From: Reticulitermes lucifugus | Lineage: Eukaryota; Arthropoda; Insecta; Blattodea; Rhinotermitidae | Direction: 5' to 3' | Length of the DNA: 64,000 bases | Assembly (NCBI GenBank): GCA_026260175.1 | Contig: JAKCWW010000041.1 | Coordinates: forward strand, 103,084 to 167,083 | In this document: piece after piece, positions 62,840 through 64,000 of the stretch | Layout of the letters: every line of letters begins with the position of its first letter | How positions within the stretch are numbered: the first letter of the stretch is position 1 | The notes under the pieces: model-generated | What the model was told of the DNA's origin: nothing | The model's input: only the letters and a program-made list of their open reading frames with translations | Databases searched by the model: none | Made by a program: the position numbers and the translations under genes

Positions 62840-63055
62840 GGTAAAGTTCTCCCTAGAACAGGCCATTAAGGCCCAGAGGGGGAGTAGAGGTATAGCTCTC
62901 CTCTTTCTTTAACCCTGGCACTAGATAAGGGTGGGTGGTCAACTCCACGCCCCTGCCGCTTTACCCCCGGGAAAGAGACCCGGTACCCATTATATAGGAG
63001 GCTGGGTGTGCCCCAGGGCCGGTCTGGACTGCCGCGAAAAATCTCGCCCCCACCG

Positions 63056-63066
63056 GGATTCGAGCC
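63056..63066 (-). promoter_or_regulatory. Pol III B box of SINE A
   Basis: The minus strand reads GGCTCGAATCC, one difference from the consensus GGTTCGANTCC. Confidence 0.7.
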
Positions 63067-63097
63067 CTGACCGTCCAGCCCGTAGCGAGTCGCTATA

Positions 63098-63109
63098 CCG
63101 ACTACGCTA
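63098..63109 (-). promoter_or_regulatory. Pol III A box of SINE A
   Basis: The minus strand reads TAGCGTAGTCGG, a perfect match to TRGCNNAGYNGG. Confidence 0.75.
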
Positions 63110-63134
63110 TCCGGCCCACACACCCGTTATCAAA

Positions 63135-64000
63135 CCAAGCGTGAAATGTTAAAGGAAATAGGCCTCGAATTAATTTTGGCCATGAGAACACATTCAGACT
63201 GTTCACTGAAGTGAATGTTGAAATGGGTTTATATGCCTGAGAAGACATATTCTTTTGTACAGGTGGCATTAATGCGTGCAAATCTGAAGTGAAATACCTT
63301 TATTTACAACACAGCAAATTTGAAGAGAATTATTCAGGAGGAGCATTTAAGTTGGAAAGTTGAGAACGTTTATTGGTAGATTGAATGAAAAGGTTACGGA
63401 TGTGCCTATGGAAACCAGACAAAATGTTTCAATAGTTATGTCAGGTAGCCCTGTTGCACCGAAAGGGGACGTTTACTCCACCGTTAACGGACACAGTCTA
63501 AAATTGCAAACACCGTTATAAACGCCATCTTTGAGGGGACGGAAGAACTTCTAGCATTACTGTCGCCATCCTCTCTATTTCTACTATGTCGTCGAGCTGA
63601 AAATCAATGTACCGGGCTTAGAGAATATCTTTCAAGCACAGTACTAATAACTGGAAGGTCATTTGGAAATAGAGGTTAGAAATATCTGTCCTTAAATTTA
63701 GCTTCACATAATCAAATATTTAGATCTGTGACCTCAGATGCTACGATAAAAAGTTAACACCTTCATACAATAAAAGATTCTTTTCTCTGTGTGGATTTTT
63801 CCTTCTTCCTTTTAATTGTTACCAACCGGCTGAAACATTAGATAGAATATTCTAAAATATACATTTACATATATATTTATACTACTTGTATTTAACTGAT
63901 TGTATGCGTACTTAAATTAAACCGATAAAGTATCTATGTGATTTCAGACGTAAAGTTTTAATACATAGACCTACCTTTAATTAAATACATATAAATATAT
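63135..64000. other. AT-rich DNA to window end, nothing recognised
   Basis: No gene or repeat recognised. Confidence 0.45.

Larger units (their letters stand above)
62840..63121 (-). repeat. SINE A, youngest-looking intact copy
   Basis: Full length on the minus strand: head GGGCCGGATAGCGTAGTCGG, perfect A box, near-perfect B box, body, both 3' hairpins and a CTTTACC tail. It is bounded by an exact 13-base target-site duplication. The 85- and 73-codon frames over it are the familiar spurious translations of this sort of SINE and are not genes. Confidence 0.92.

Noticed and set aside
62866-63152. 85- and 73-codon frames as small proteins
   Set aside because: Both lie within the intact SINE A copy and are translations of its body and tRNA-like head.

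Overview
The window looks like intergenic or intronic DNA from a large, AT-rich animal genome (about one third G+C, by eye). I found no long open frame I can assign to a real protein. The longest frames (100-150 codons) lack recognisable domains or are shadows of repeats. An arthropod, most likely an insect, fits best. The repeats are tRNA-headed SINEs, and there is a worn LINE 3' end of the kind common in insects; cockroaches or termites (Blattodea) come to mind. That placement is inference, not proof. What can be supported is mostly mobile DNA. SINE A (my label) has about twelve copies or fragments: 690-905, 1190-1305, 10431-10713, 12085-12365, 12685-12832, 29681-29940, 31966-32259, 42801-42938, 44524-44718, 51211-51308, 55862-56040 and 62840-63121. 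SINE B has a tRNA-Leu-like head and four copies: 25492-25754, 31478-31758, 33101-33363 and 33856-34062. SINE C has two copies, 37293-37570 and 39003-39322. SINE D has a head at 1-71, a copy at 55001-55235 and a possible one at 61845-62110. Five insertions keep target-site duplications visible by eye, the best being 13 bp around 62840-63121 and 14 bp around 31478-31758. Other repeats are a worn LINE 3' end (32335-32500), a colinear pair of GTCTG-headed repeats (2040-2390 and 17175-17525), several microsatellites and a 50-base assembly gap inside a SINE B copy. Layout: 0-31 kb is mainly featureless AT-rich DNA with scattered SINEs; 31.4-34.1 kb is a dense cluster of five retroelement pieces; 37-39.5 kb holds both SINE C copies; 42-47 kb has SINE A 3' pieces, a promoter-like TATA/Inr site at 45473-45512 and an exon-like 73-bp block at 47104-47176; 52.6-52.9 kb has a frame that faintly resembles an insect chemoreceptor exon; the last 8 kb has SINE D and SINE A copies. 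The most interesting structure outside the SINEs is a short motif, CTGATGR or CTGAAGA, then a hairpin, then GAAAC, seen about seven times on both strands. It resembles a hammerhead ribozyme core, but most copies are degraded. No operon, CRISPR array, rRNA gene, functional tRNA gene or novel defence-like system was seen.
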